64,000 bases of DNA from Thalassomonas sp. RHCl1. GTDB lineage: Bacteria; Pseudomonadota; Gammaproteobacteria; Enterobacterales; Alteromonadaceae. The stretch is taken from positions 124,001 through 188,000 of the forward strand of contig NZ_CANDNZ010000009.1 of assembly GCF_947387555.1 (NCBI RefSeq), written 5' to 3'. Below, one piece after another: positions 8,762 through 17,263 of the stretch. The first letter of the stretch is position 1; each line of letters begins with the position of its first letter. Below the pieces are notes generated by a model. It ran no database searches. It was not told the origin of the DNA and saw only the letters and a list, made by a program, of their open reading frames with translations. The translations under genes were made by a program, and so were the position numbers.

Positions 8762-10525
8762 TCAGTCCTGGTTCTCGTCCAGCTTAAAAAAGGCGATTGA
8801 CGCTACCAGGCTGTTGACCTGGGCCGACATTTCTTCGGCGGTACTGGCAAGTTCTTCCGAAGCCGAGGCGGTTTGTTGTGAGCTGTTGTTAACCTGATCC
8901 ATGGCTAAACTGATTTGGTGGGCGCCGCTGGTTTGTTCTTCCGAGGCCGAGGTGATTTCCACCACCAGGTCGGCGGTTTTTTGAATATTGGGTATGCTGT
9001 CGCTGATCAACTTGCCGGCATTTTCCGCCACTTCAGCACTGCTGCCGGCCAGCTTTCTAATCTCCTGGGCTGAGCTTTGACTGCGCTCCGCCAGTTTCCG
9101 CACTTCTTCCGCCACAACAGCAAATCCCCTGCCATGGCTGCCGGCCCGGGCGGCTTCTATGGCGGCATTTAATGCCAGTAAATTGGTTTTGTAAGCGATG
9201 TCTTCGATTAAGGCGATTTTATCGGTAATGCTTTTCATGGCGGATAAGGTTTCCTGCATCGCGGTTTCACCTTTATTTGCCTGCTGGGCAGCTTCTGTTG
9301 CCGTGGTGTTGGTAAGCCTGGCATTGCCGGTATTTTGCGTGATGGTGGTATTCATCTGCTCCAGTGATGAGCTGGTTTGTTCGACACTGATAGCCAGGCT
9401 TGAAGAGTTCTGGCTTAGGGTCTGGGCGGTGATACTGACTTCCTGGGAAGCATTTTTCATGGCCTGGGCGGTTTCAAGAATTTCGGCTAATACCCCCTGG
9501 ATTTTCTCAATAAAGCCGTTTATCGAGCGGGCGGTTTTTCCTATCTCATCCCGGCCAAAGTCTGGCAGGCGGTAGGTGAGATCGCCGTCGCCATCACGTA
9601 AATCATCAACCGCCGTCAACATTTGCGCCACCGGGCGGGTAATAGAGCGGGCAATAAAAAAGATCATGGTTACTATCGCGGTAAATAACAGCAGAGACAG
9701 CAACAGGTTGAGCCTGAACAGGGCATGCTCTTTTGTTAACAGTGCCTGTTCACTGTCCCGGCTCAGGCGTTGCAGCAGGCCTTCGGTTTTATGTACTGTG
9801 TCGCGCATTTGACCCAGTATGCCGGAGTTACTGTCGAGCCCTTTGTTTTTACTGGCGATAAATAAGGCGTTAAAGTGTTGCTGATAGCTGTTGATATATT
9901 GTGCTAATACTTGTTTGCTTTGCTTTTTATGGCGGCTGTTGGTTATTTGGGCAAGCAAGGTTTGGCTGGCGTTTGTCAGTTTATCGGCATATTTGCCATC
10001 GAGCCGTAGCAGAAAGTCTTTTTCATGGCGCCGCAAGGTTAGCATGCCGGCGAGTAAAGCCTGATCTTCTAAGGTATTGATGGCTTTTTCAGCCTGATGC
10101 ACGGCGTCCCGTAAGTTGCCGTACAAGCCATCTTTGGCGTGTAAACCAATTTTTTGCTGAACCGAGACCAGGGCGTTAAAGTGCTTGTTATACTCTTGAA
10201 TAAAACGGCTGATCTGCTTGGCTTGATCGGTTTCCATATTATTGGCGCTTAATTCGGAAATCAGGTCTCCCAGCTGGGTATTGAGGGTTTCCAGGCTATC
10301 AGTAAAGCGGGTGTGGTATTTCAATGCCTTTCGTGCGAGAAAGTCTTTTTCATGGCGGCGCAGCATTAACATGCTGTTTTCGATGCGCACTACCTGGGTT
10401 TTTATTTCGCCGAGCCGGTGAATGCTGGTGGCGGTATGCTGGCTCAGCCAACCGAGAGAGCAGATGGTGATAACAACTAAACCCGATAGCAATTGAAATT
10501 TTTGCTTGATGCTCGGTGATAACAT
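8762..10525 (-). CDS. methyl-accepting chemotaxis protein with HBM sensor domain
   Basis: This 587-aa chemoreceptor has a membrane segment near residues 12-29. Its periplasmic domain carries two copies of the RRHEKDFL motif (around residues 52 and 162), the hallmark of the helical bimodular (HBM) sensor fold known to bind organic acids. A second membrane segment (about 273-293), a HAMP domain and a signalling domain follow. The hairpin tip includes the conserved [15 protein letters not shown]. The protein ends in FKLDENQD without a CheR/CheB tethering pentapeptide. It would feed CheA/CheW at the pole. The ATG at 10525 is taken as start; TTG at 10531 is an alternative. Confidence 0.94.
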   Translation of the reverse strand: MLSPSIKQKFQLLSGLVVITICSLGWLSQHTATSIHRLGEIKTQVVRIENSMLMLRRHEKDFLARKALKYHTRFTDSLETLNTQLGDLISELSANNMETDQAKQISRFIQEYNKHFNALVSVQQKIGLHAKDGLYGNLRDAVHQAEKAINTLEDQALLAGMLTLRRHEKDFLLRLDGKYADKLTNASQTLLAQITNSRHKKQSKQVLAQYINSYQQHFNALFIASKNKGLDSNSGILGQMRDTVHKTEGLLQRLSRDSEQALLTKEHALFRLNLLLSLLLFTAIVTMIFFIARSITRPVAQMLTAVDDLRDGDGDLTYRLPDFGRDEIGKTARSINGFIEKIQGVLAEILETAQAMKNASQEVSITAQTLSQNSSSLAISVEQTSSSLEQMNTTITQNTGNARLTNTTATEAAQQANKGETAMQETLSAMKSITDKIALIEDIAYKTNLLALNAAIEAARAGSHGRGFAVVAEEVRKLAERSQSSAQEIRKLAGSSAEVAENAGKLISDSIPNIQKTADLVVEITSASEEQTSGAHQISLAMDQVNNSSQQTASASEELASTAEEMSAQVNSLVASIAFFKLDENQD

Positions 10526-10796
10526 GACCAATACCCATGGCTGACATCCGCCGGTAGTAATGGCTAATTGTAGAAGATGTCGTTAAATCCTGCGAATCTG
10601 GCTTTCTCAGGCCACTTAACCCTGTGAATTTATGGTTTTTTAACCCGGGTCATAACCTGGTTTTGCCCGTGTTTTTTCACCCTTTTGCGGGCAGGATTAA
10701 CAGCGGTGTCAGTTCATGTAAATGTCATATTAAGATAACAATACTGTCATATTGGCTATTTACAGTGGCTTTATCTTGCACAGGTGAGGAAAGATA

Positions 10797-10967
10797 ATGA
10801 AATTCAATAACTGGGAAGAATTCGACGATATTTACGGTGATGAATCGTTAACCGAGCAGAAAAAAAATAATAAAACCCGTAAAAGGAAATGGCGTGAAAT
10901 TGAAGCGATAAAAGAAAAACAGCGCTTGCGCAGGGAGTTGGCGGAATTTTATCACGAAGCTTTATAG
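10797..10967 (+). CDS. DUF3545 family small protein (56 aa)
   Basis: This short gene has TGAGGAAAG just upstream of its ATG. The product is extremely charged: an acidic N-terminus (NNWEEFDDIYGDE) followed by a basic stretch with KRKWREIEAIKEKQRLRREL. The RKWREIEAIKEK core is the diagnostic motif of DUF3545, a small conserved gammaproteobacterial family of unknown function. No signal or membrane segment is present; the basic helix could bind nucleic acid, but that is speculation. It is transcribed alone, divergent from the chemoreceptor. Confidence 0.85.
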   Translation: MKFNNWEEFDDIYGDESLTEQKKNNKTRKRKWREIEAIKEKQRLRRELAEFYHEAL

Positions 10968-10973
10968 TTGCCG

Positions 10974-11012
10974 GAGCAGGGGGGTTACTGAAACTCAGTC
11001 AAGCCCCTGCTC
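10974..11012 (+). terminator. nested hairpin after the DUF3545 gene
   Basis: A 9-bp outer stem (GAGCAGGGG at 10974-10982 with CCCCTGCTC at 11004-11012) encloses a second 5-bp stem (ACTGA 10987-10991, TCAGT 10995-10999). It begins 7 bp after the stop codon. A T-tract occurs only about 12 bp later (11024-11029), so termination efficiency is uncertain. Confidence 0.5.
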
Positions 11013-11240
11013 AATGTCCCTCGTTTTTTGCCATCAAACCGGTATTCCCCGGATGCAGCAGGTGCTGGTAAATATCTGTCCCCCGGGGTAGAATCTCCCC
11101 CGTTTTGAAAATGATTTACGCCCCGTAGTACTGACTACCCCAGGTTGCCAAATTCATTTGTTGCTGTGAAAGCGTGTCCTGACCGCGTGCTTTTATAGCG
11201 CCTTACTTATGCCTTTTCCCGTTAGAGATGTTGTGACGTG

Positions 11241-11870
11241 ATGCAAGATAAAATTTTTATTATCGGTTTGCCGAGAACCGCCACCACCAGTGTTTGCCTG
11301 GCGATGTTAAACCTGGGGTTTAAAACCGCCCATACCGCCTATACCCGCGAGGCGATGACGCAGGCACAGGTGATTGCCGATACCCCGGTTTTTTGCGATT
11401 ACCGGCAGCTGGATCTTGATTATCCCGGGGCTAAGTTTATTTATTTAACGCGTGATCCAGAGTTATGGCTGCCTTCCATCCGCCAGTTACTCAAACGTAT
11501 GTATGTCAATTTACAGCGCAGCGACGGCGGTTTTAATCCGACGCTAAAGCGTTGCTATAACCGGGTGTTTGAGCCGTTAACGCAGGAAAACCTTGACCGG
11601 GATGACTTTTTGCTGGGCTGTTATCAGCGCCACCAACAAGATATTGTCGAATATTTCCGGGGCAGGGAGCAGGACTTGCTGACGCTGGATGTTGCCGAAA
11701 CAGAGAGTTTTTCCCGGTTGTTAGCATTTTTAAATATTGTCCCGGGCGAAGATATCGAGCAGGGCTTTGACCGTATTAATATCGGCGGTAAGGTGACTGC
11801 CTGGAACAAAATCCGCCATCCCCTTAAAGTTGAGGCTACCCAGGCTGGGAAAATAGATAAAGTGGCCTAA
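11241..11870 (+). CDS. sulfotransferase family protein
   Basis: This 209-aa protein begins with a P-loop-like 5'-phosphosulfate site (IFIIGLPRTATTSVCLAM). It continues with FIYLTRDPELWLPS, which matches the 3'-phosphate binding region of PAPS-dependent sulfotransferases. This short single-domain form resembles bacterial sulfotransferase-like proteins of unknown acceptor. No membrane segment or signal is present, so it should act in the cytoplasm. The ATG at 11241 immediately follows an in-frame GTG at 11238 that could also start. The gene appears monocistronic. Confidence 0.82.
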   Translation: MQDKIFIIGLPRTATTSVCLAMLNLGFKTAHTAYTREAMTQAQVIADTPVFCDYRQLDLDYPGAKFIYLTRDPELWLPSIRQLLKRMYVNLQRSDGGFNPTLKRCYNRVFEPLTQENLDRDDFLLGCYQRHQQDIVEYFRGREQDLLTLDVAETESFSRLLAFLNIVPGEDIEQGFDRINIGGKVTAWNKIRHPLKVEATQAGKIDKVA

Positions 11871-11877
11871 GCAAGGG

Positions 11878-11910
11878 GGAAGGGATATTTAAAGAAAAAA
11901 TTTCCCTTCC
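11878..11910 (+). terminator. probable terminator after the sulfotransferase gene
   Basis: GGAAGGGA (11878-11885) pairs with TCCCTTCC (11903-11910) across an A/T-rich 17-base loop, a few bases past the stop codon. Only a short T-run (TTTA) follows. Confidence 0.45.
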
Positions 11911-11963
11911 TTTATGGGCCTTATCGCGGGTAAAATCGCTTCTTTTGCTGTATTTGTAGTCTT

Positions 11964-12536
11964 ATGTTTGAATTAAAATATCATACCCCTTTTTCCTGGA
12001 CCGAAGCCGTATTAGCGGATTTTGATGCCTTCTTGCAGGATCACGCCGCCGCCGAGAAAAAAGCTTCGGGTATGGCCATGTCTATGCTTTCCCATTATCC
12101 CGACAGAAGAAGCCTGGTGAAGGCGATGACAGATTTGGCATTAGAAGAAATGATCCATTTTAAACAAGTGGTGAAAATCCTGCTGGCAAGAAATGTCGAT
12201 TTGGCGGATGATAAAAAAGACACTTATGTTAAAGAGATACGTAAGGTTTTCCGTAATGGCCGTGAAGTTTTCCTGATGGATCGTTTGCTGGTGGCCGCGG
12301 TGATTGAAGCCCGGGGGCATGAGCGTTTTTCTTTAGTGGCGGAAGCCCTGCCTGAGGGTAAAGAAAAAGATTTTTATGTGACCATTGCCAAGTCAGAAGA
12401 GAAACACAAAAACCTGTTCGTTGAGCTTGCCTATGAATATTTTGACAAAGCGGAAGTGGACCTTCGACTGGAAGAAATTTTAGTGGAAGAAGCGAGGATT
12501 TGTGAAAAACTGCCTTTTAGGGCGGCATTGCATTAA
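11964..12536 (+). CDS. miaE: tRNA-(ms2io6A37)-hydroxylase
   Basis: This 190-aa protein matches MiaE across its length. MiaE is a non-heme diiron monooxygenase that hydroxylates the isopentenyl group of 2-methylthio-N6-isopentenyladenosine at position 37 of tRNAs reading UNN codons, using O2. Ferritin-like helices carry the expected carboxylate/histidine ligands: EEMIH (E62, H65), EARGHE (E115, H119) and EEKH (E145, H148). It is a stand-alone gene here, away from miaA and miaB. Because the reaction needs oxygen, the modification is thought to report aerobic status. Confidence 0.95.
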   Translation: MFELKYHTPFSWTEAVLADFDAFLQDHAAAEKKASGMAMSMLSHYPDRRSLVKAMTDLALEEMIHFKQVVKILLARNVDLADDKKDTYVKEIRKVFRNGREVFLMDRLLVAAVIEARGHERFSLVAEALPEGKEKDFYVTIAKSEEKHKNLFVELAYEYFDKAEVDLRLEEILVEEARICEKLPFRAALH

Positions 12537-12555
12537 TACTTTTCTGTCGGCTTGC

Positions 12556-12584
12556 ATCAAGGGATTAACGGCTAATCCCTTGAT
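12556..12584. terminator. strong shared hairpin between convergent miaE and the peptide gene
   Basis: A perfect 12-bp stem (12556-12567 with 12573-12584) and a 5-base loop sit between the stop of miaE (12536) and the stop of the leftward peptide gene (12609). No T-tract follows on either strand. Position suggests a bidirectional transcript end. Confidence 0.55.
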
Positions 12585-12608
12585 ATTCATATTTACCCTA
12601 AAGCTGAT

Positions 12609-12770
12609 TTAGCATTCACAGGCATAATAGCGGTTGCCTGTTTCTGAAGGCCAGGGTCTTGGGTAACCCGTGATACCGCCGCCGGCCACTTGAGGGGTCA
12701 TCTCTTGAGGTAAAGCTTGTTCATCTTTAGACAGGTTTTTGATTTTTTGCTTATTCAGTTTAATTTTCAT
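12609..12770 (-). CDS. RiPP-precursor-like peptide with double-glycine leader (53 aa)
   Basis: The gene has a good Shine-Dalgarno sequence (AAGGA) and a strong promoter upstream. The first half is a typical leader: MKIKLNKQKIKNLSKDEQAL, then PQEMTPQVAGGG. The Gly-Gly after Val-Ala is a classical cleavage site for bacteriocin/RiPP-type peptidase-containing exporters. The remaining 21 residues or so form a compact core rich in Pro, Gly, Tyr and Trp, ending in Cys-Glu-Cys. Leaders of the form LNKxxIKxLS with a late GG occur in many marine gammaproteobacterial and Bacteroidota peptide precursors. No modification enzyme or C39 exporter is encoded in this window, so it is an orphan. Function is inferred, not shown. 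Confidence 0.65.
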   Translation of the reverse strand: MKIKLNKQKIKNLSKDEQALPQEMTPQVAGGGITGYPRPWPSETGNRYYACEC

Positions 12771-12821
12771 AATACGTCCTTTTTATTAATGTTGTAAATG
12801 CCCTGAATCAGGTGCACATAT

Positions 12822-12850
12822 AACATATAGTTAACATTTTTACTTGTCAA
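12822..12850 (-). promoter_or_regulatory. sigma-70-type promoter of the peptide gene
   Basis: On the minus strand a perfect -35 box TTGACA (12845-12850) is followed after exactly 17 bp by TATGTT (12822-12827) as -10. It lies about 50 bp upstream of the peptide start codon and 57 bp past the stop of the upstream binding-protein gene. The peptide can therefore be transcribed independently. Confidence 0.6.
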
Positions 12851-12906
12851 TCGTTTAAATAATGAACAGCTGTGTTTAAGGAGTTATTTTCTCTGAGTCT
12901 CGTAAT

Positions 12907-13812
12907 TTATTTTGTCAGCAGATCGCCGGGAGGCATTTGCAGATGTATTCTTTGCCGTTGATCCAGTTGTAAAAGGTTATCGATATTACCCCAGTGTTTG
13001 TGTATCAAGGTTTTGATCAGTCCTGTTTTTTCTGCCAGCCGTAAGCTGTGCTCCAGTATCGAGTGATACTGTATTGCTGACGGTCCCAGATAAAAATATA
13101 TATCTCGTTGATAAATAAATAATAACCTTTGTTCAATCTCAAGATCCGGATATAGTTTGGCATCCCCGATAACTTCATTCATGCCCCGTGATAAATAGTC
13201 AATATTGCGCCTTTTACTGGCGAGCATGGGGTAAATCTTATTGTTATCCCCCGGGATCTCCACATAAGGCAGTTGGTTGTATTTCCAGATTTCAATATCA
13301 AACCACTTTTCACCAAAACCTCCGGTCAGTTTATGTTTGATAAAATCAGCAAGGTTATTGATACGATCAAATTTCCATTGATCCCCTTTGGGGATCAGGA
13401 AGATGCGCTGGCCGATCATGCCGTTGGTCAGGCCGACATCCACCCGTTTAAAGGCCAAATCTCTTTCATGGGTTCCCAGCCGCCAGATTAAGTCTATTTT
13501 GCCATGTTTGAGGTAATTGACTTGCCGCAAATAACTTAAGTTACCGATAAAGTCTATTTTGGCCTGGTAACCGTTCAGGGCCAGGGCTTGTTGTAATAAA
13601 TCACTATAAAATGCGACGTTTGCGTCATTGCGACTGGAGATGATCAAGGTGATGCTTTTTTGAGTTGTATTTGCATGTGCCGCAACTGACTGGGTTTCTT
13701 TGGCAAATGCAGCTTGAAACAACTGGGGGAGCAGGCATGACAAAGTGAAAATTAACCCTAACCATGGGGGGCTTTTTTTCGATGTGAGGGAATCTTTATT
13801 GATAGCGAACAT
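12907..13812 (-). CDS. periplasmic solute-binding protein (type 2 fold), orphan
   Basis: This 301-aa protein has a signal peptide (about residues 1-37, ending QAAFA). The mature body resembles bacterial extracellular solute-binding proteins of the SBP_bac_3 kind, starting ITLIISSRNDANVAFYSDLL and containing GKIDLIWRLGTHERD and RLAEKTGLI near the end. No ABC permease or ATPase is adjacent. The gene starts 41 bp after the stop of the TonB receptor gene, so the two are probably cotranscribed. The protein may bind the receptor's ligand in the periplasm or act as a sensor partner. The ligand is unknown. Confidence 0.78.
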   Translation of the reverse strand: MFAINKDSLTSKKSPPWLGLIFTLSCLLPQLFQAAFAKETQSVAAHANTTQKSITLIISSRNDANVAFYSDLLQQALALNGYQAKIDFIGNLSYLRQVNYLKHGKIDLIWRLGTHERDLAFKRVDVGLTNGMIGQRIFLIPKGDQWKFDRINNLADFIKHKLTGGFGEKWFDIEIWKYNQLPYVEIPGDNNKIYPMLASKRRNIDYLSRGMNEVIGDAKLYPDLEIEQRLLFIYQRDIYFYLGPSAIQYHSILEHSLRLAEKTGLIKTLIHKHWGNIDNLLQLDQRQRIHLQMPPGDLLTK

Positions 13813-13853
13813 CTTTTCCTGTGATTTACTCTTTTAAAAAATAGCCGTTGTTA

Positions 13854-16247
13854 TCACTCAAAGTTGACTTGTAATGAAAGTCCAAAATAGCGGTCGGCAT
13901 TACGGGGAATTTTATATCTGAAACCACTACCGCTATAAGTGTTAGTGTAGCTGTTATCGGCTAAGTTTTTGCCAATCAGGGACAGCCGGTATTTATCATC
14001 GGCAAAAGAAAATTCAATGGCGGCATTCCAAAGGCCATAAGACGGCAGCAAGGAGGCGGGGGCAAATATGCCTTCATTGTCGGGTAATTCGGCATATTGC
14101 TCATCGGTATAACTATAGCTGGTATTGATTTTGATCTGGACCCCTTCGGTGGCAAGATAATAATTGGCGGCAATTGAGTATTTGCGATCGGGAGAAAAGG
14201 GCACTTCTAAGCCGGATCTGGCACTACATGCTTGCCCCAAAGGGCAGTTAAATTTATCGATTCGGGCTTGTACCAGGGAAACTCCGCCATAGAACTCCAG
14301 ATTATCGCCGGCTTGCCAGAAAAAATCCGCTTCAATTCCCCGGGTGGAGACATCTCCGGCATTGGTGAGCCGGGTGATGCAAACCCCGGTGCTGCAGTCA
14401 AAATTATTGGCCTGGAAGCCGGTAAACCGGCTATAGAATAATGCCGATGTTAACAGCAAATGGTTGTTGTTGTACTTAAAGCCGAGTTCAAAAGCATCCG
14501 ACTGTTCGGCATCGATAACACCGGTTTCCGTTGGTTTCATGTTGTAATAAACATTAAAGCCGGGTCCTTTGTAGCCCTGGCTCCAGTGACCATAAATTTG
14601 GCTGGAGCCGGATAAGCGATAACGGGCGCCGAGTTTTATTGACAGCTTGTTATCACGGGTTTCGCCGCTAAGCCGGGTATCACTGCTGCGTCCCTGGACA
14701 CCAACCCCGGCCCTGCCCCAGGGATCGTTATTGACCCGTTTGTGGTGATAGGAAATCTTGTCATGGCCAAAACGCAGGCCATACAATAAAGGCAGGTTCT
14801 CGCGCAGCAAATATTCTCCGCCGCCATAGAGAGCATAGTTGATGAATTTACTGTCCATGTCGGCTCTGGCATCGACTATTTCTGTGGCCAGGCAGGTGAG
14901 ATTGGGGTTTTGCTGTAAAATGTCCTGATTTTGCCCCTTATCGTTCTGGCAGCTGGCGAAACGGGTAAAGTTGCGATCTACATCCTGATACCAGAAAAAT
15001 GCCCCGAGCTGGTAGCTATTGCCGTTATTGTCCGGGTCGTGATTGACTGAGCTTAGCCTGAATTCCTGTGAGAATTGCTGCCACTGTTGCGGGCCAATAT
15101 CGTGCATTTGATAAAACACCGAGGAGAAGTCCACCGGCTGCGCCGTTTTCCCCCCGGTTGAGGAAAAATCTCCTTCGCGAATTTCGGTGTTTTCCCAGCG
15201 CCGATAGGCGGAAATGGCATGAAAGTGATGCTTTGCGTAATCTTGCTGAAAATGAAATGACAGCGCCGAGGTTTTATCCAAAGTTTTAGTGGTAAAGTCA
15301 TGATCTATTTTACGCTGTCCAAGGTCGATGTCGGCAACACCATCAACAATGCCCCGGCTGTCGGGAGCTGCCTCGGAGCCAGTATTGAAACCGCTTGGCA
15401 AGCCTTCGATGTCGGTACAGCAAGTATCGTCGGCGTCAAAGTACTCAAAGATAAATTTCAGCTCCCGGCGATGTTTGTCATCCTGATATCGCAAAACAGC
15501 GCGGGCGCCCAGGTGGTTATAGCCGTCGGCCCGCTCCCGGGTATAAACATTATTCAGGTGACCGTCAAACCCTGCACGCAGCAGGCTTAAACTGCCGGAA
15601 AGACTGTCGCTTAACGGGCCGGACAAGCGGGCATTGACCCGGTATTCGTCCTGCTGAAAATAGCTGGTGGTTATCGAAGCCGTAAATTCATCATCGGGTT
15701 CCCGGGTAAGGATATTGACCACGCCGGCGGAAGCATTTTTCCCGAACAAGGTCCCTTGCGGCCCTCTCAATACTTCGATGCGCTCGATGTCATATAAACC
15801 GGAAAAAGCCTGGCCCGAGCGGCCGAGCACGACACCATCAACGACCGTAGATACGCTGGGCTCGGCGGCAATACTGAAAGAAATGGTGCCTATGCCCCTT
15901 AAGGTTAAAGCGGAATTGCGGGTGGTATTGCCTTTTCTGAAGCTCAGGCTGGGCACCAGGGATTGCAGCTGTTCGACATTGGCGGCATAAGCGGTATCGA
16001 TTTGCTCCCGGTTAAGCAAGGTAATGGCAAGCGGTACCTCCAACAGGTTTTGCTCCTGCTTTTGCGCCGTGACGGTAATGGTTTCTAAAGCGGAGGCCTC
16101 ATTTTTCTGATGATGTATACTGGCCTCTGGCGCTTGGCTTTCGGCGAAGGACAGGGAAGAGGAGTTGCCATAAGGGGCATATAAGCAAGAGAAAAGAATA
16201 AAGCTAATCATCAAATAAAGATAAGTTAACATAAATAGCTTTATCAT
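13854..16247 (-). CDS. TonB-dependent outer-membrane receptor
   Basis: This 797-aa protein has a signal sequence (about 1-40). The TonB box region ETITVTAQK is at about residues 55-63. A plug domain with VLRGPQGTLFGKNASAG follows, then a large barrel ending in FGLSLQVNFE. The family imports iron chelates, vitamins or glycans using TonB energy. There is no extra N-terminal signalling (FecA-type) domain. The start was set at the ATG at 16247, which begins the signal peptide; an upstream extension to 16277 lacks one. It leads a probable operon with the binding protein downstream. Substrate is not predictable from sequence. Confidence 0.93.
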   Translation of the reverse strand: MIKLFMLTYLYLMISFILFSCLYAPYGNSSSLSFAESQAPEASIHHQKNEASALETITVTAQKQEQNLLEVPLAITLLNREQIDTAYAANVEQLQSLVPSLSFRKGNTTRNSALTLRGIGTISFSIAAEPSVSTVVDGVVLGRSGQAFSGLYDIERIEVLRGPQGTLFGKNASAGVVNILTREPDDEFTASITTSYFQQDEYRVNARLSGPLSDSLSGSLSLLRAGFDGHLNNVYTRERADGYNHLGARAVLRYQDDKHRRELKFIFEYFDADDTCCTDIEGLPSGFNTGSEAAPDSRGIVDGVADIDLGQRKIDHDFTTKTLDKTSALSFHFQQDYAKHHFHAISAYRRWENTEIREGDFSSTGGKTAQPVDFSSVFYQMHDIGPQQWQQFSQEFRLSSVNHDPDNNGNSYQLGAFFWYQDVDRNFTRFASCQNDKGQNQDILQQNPNLTCLATEIVDARADMDSKFINYALYGGGEYLLRENLPLLYGLRFGHDKISYHHKRVNNDPWGRAGVGVQGRSSDTRLSGETRDNKLSIKLGARYRLSGSSQIYGHWSQGYKGPGFNVYYNMKPTETGVIDAEQSDAFELGFKYNNNHLLLTSALFYSRFTGFQANNFDCSTGVCITRLTNAGDVSTRGIEADFFWQAGDNLEFYGGVSLVQARIDKFNCPLGQACSARSGLEVPFSPDRKYSIAANYYLATEGVQIKINTSYSYTDEQYAELPDNEGIFAPASLLPSYGLWNAAIEFSFADDKYRLSLIGKNLADNSYTNTYSGSGFRYKIPRNADRYFGLSLQVNFE

Positions 16248-16405
16248 TTTGGCCTGACTCAGTTTTGCGTAAATCACAGCTAATATCAGTTTAGTGGTAT
16301 TTGGATTAATACTCGAACTAAGCCGGAAGGTCTTTGTGCGTGGAGTTGCCTGATGCAGGAATAGCGCTATGCTGATAATTATTATTCGGTGATTTTTTGT
16401 CCGCT

Positions 16406-17205
16406 ATGACATTGAATTTTTCTGTTAATAGTTATGCCTTTCTTTTTTATTTTTTTAGCCTGATTGCCGGCGCCAAAGAAGTGGTGGTGGCTTTCCCTGA
16501 GCATATCCCTCCCTGGGTGAACCAGGGGGATGACAGCGGCATCAGCCCGGAGATTGTTGCCCATGCCCTGGCTTTTCGAGGCCATAAACTGGTCGTTAAA
16601 TATATTCCTTTTGCCCGTATGTCTGTGGTGCTTAAAGATGCCGGAGTTGATGCCGTGGCTATGGTCGAGGGGCAAAAGGTGGTTGGCGATTATTTTATTC
16701 GCAAATCACCACACGTTTTAGCACCTCATTGATTTCTTTAAAGCAGCAGGACTTTACCATTGAGGCGATGGCGGACTTAAAAGACAAGCGGGTGCTGGCT
16801 TTTCAGGATGCCAGTAAAATCTTTCCGGACCTAGGCTGGCTGCATAAAGCCAACCCCTTATATCAGGAGATGGCCAACCAGGAAAGCCAGGTAGCGCTGC
16901 TTTTTAAACAGCGGGTTGACTTGATAGTGCTTGATCGCAGTATTTTTTATTATTGGCGAAATAGCATTAATTATGTCAACACCGGCGCAGGGGTGACCTT
17001 TCACGAGTTGTCGTCAATCAGTGCCATGGAAGTTGACAGCCCGACGCAAACGGTCTTTAAAGATAAAACCCTGCGGGATGATTTTAATTTTGGCTTGCAG
17101 CGCCTGAGGGATACCGGGCTGTACCAGAAAATCGTCAGCCGCTATTTACGCGGCTGTGCGCAGATGGGCAGGCATATGGACTACCGGCTAAGTGAGTTTC
17201 GCTAA
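16406..17205 (+). pseudogene. periplasmic solute-binding protein gene split by a frameshift
   Basis: Two adjacent frames together make one SBP_bac_3-like protein of about 266 aa. The first (16406-16732) gives a signal peptide and the N-terminal lobe (EVVVAFPEHIPPW, then YIPFARMSVVLKDAGVDAVAM) and stops after a nonsense tail. The second, in the -1 frame from about 16711 to 17205, carries LISLKQQDF, DLKDKRVLAFQDASK and QRLRDTGLYQKIVSRYL, the expected second half. The shift lies between about 16695 and 16728. No slippery heptamer is visible there, so a real mutation or a sequencing error is more likely than programmed frameshifting. It is divergent from the TonB receptor gene. Confidence 0.75.
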
Positions 17206-17263
17206 TAGAGTTTGAGGCTTAATTGCATTACCATAAGCGCTTTATTCTTTGTTGGAAGGCATG

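Noticed and set aside
10706-10753. Possible Pho box (TGTCATATT repeats 22 bp apart) before the DUF3545 gene
   Set aside because: The middle 11-bp unit does not match the Pho box consensus, and the downstream gene is not a phosphate gene.
15667-15990. 107-codon plus-strand frame inside the TonB receptor
   Set aside because: It is a shadow of the receptor plug domain; no ribosome binding site.
16373-16387. Possible Fur box (TGATAATTATTATTC) between the TonB receptor and the split gene
   Set aside because: Only about 11 of 19 consensus positions match; it stays a weak candidate without a Fur-binding test.
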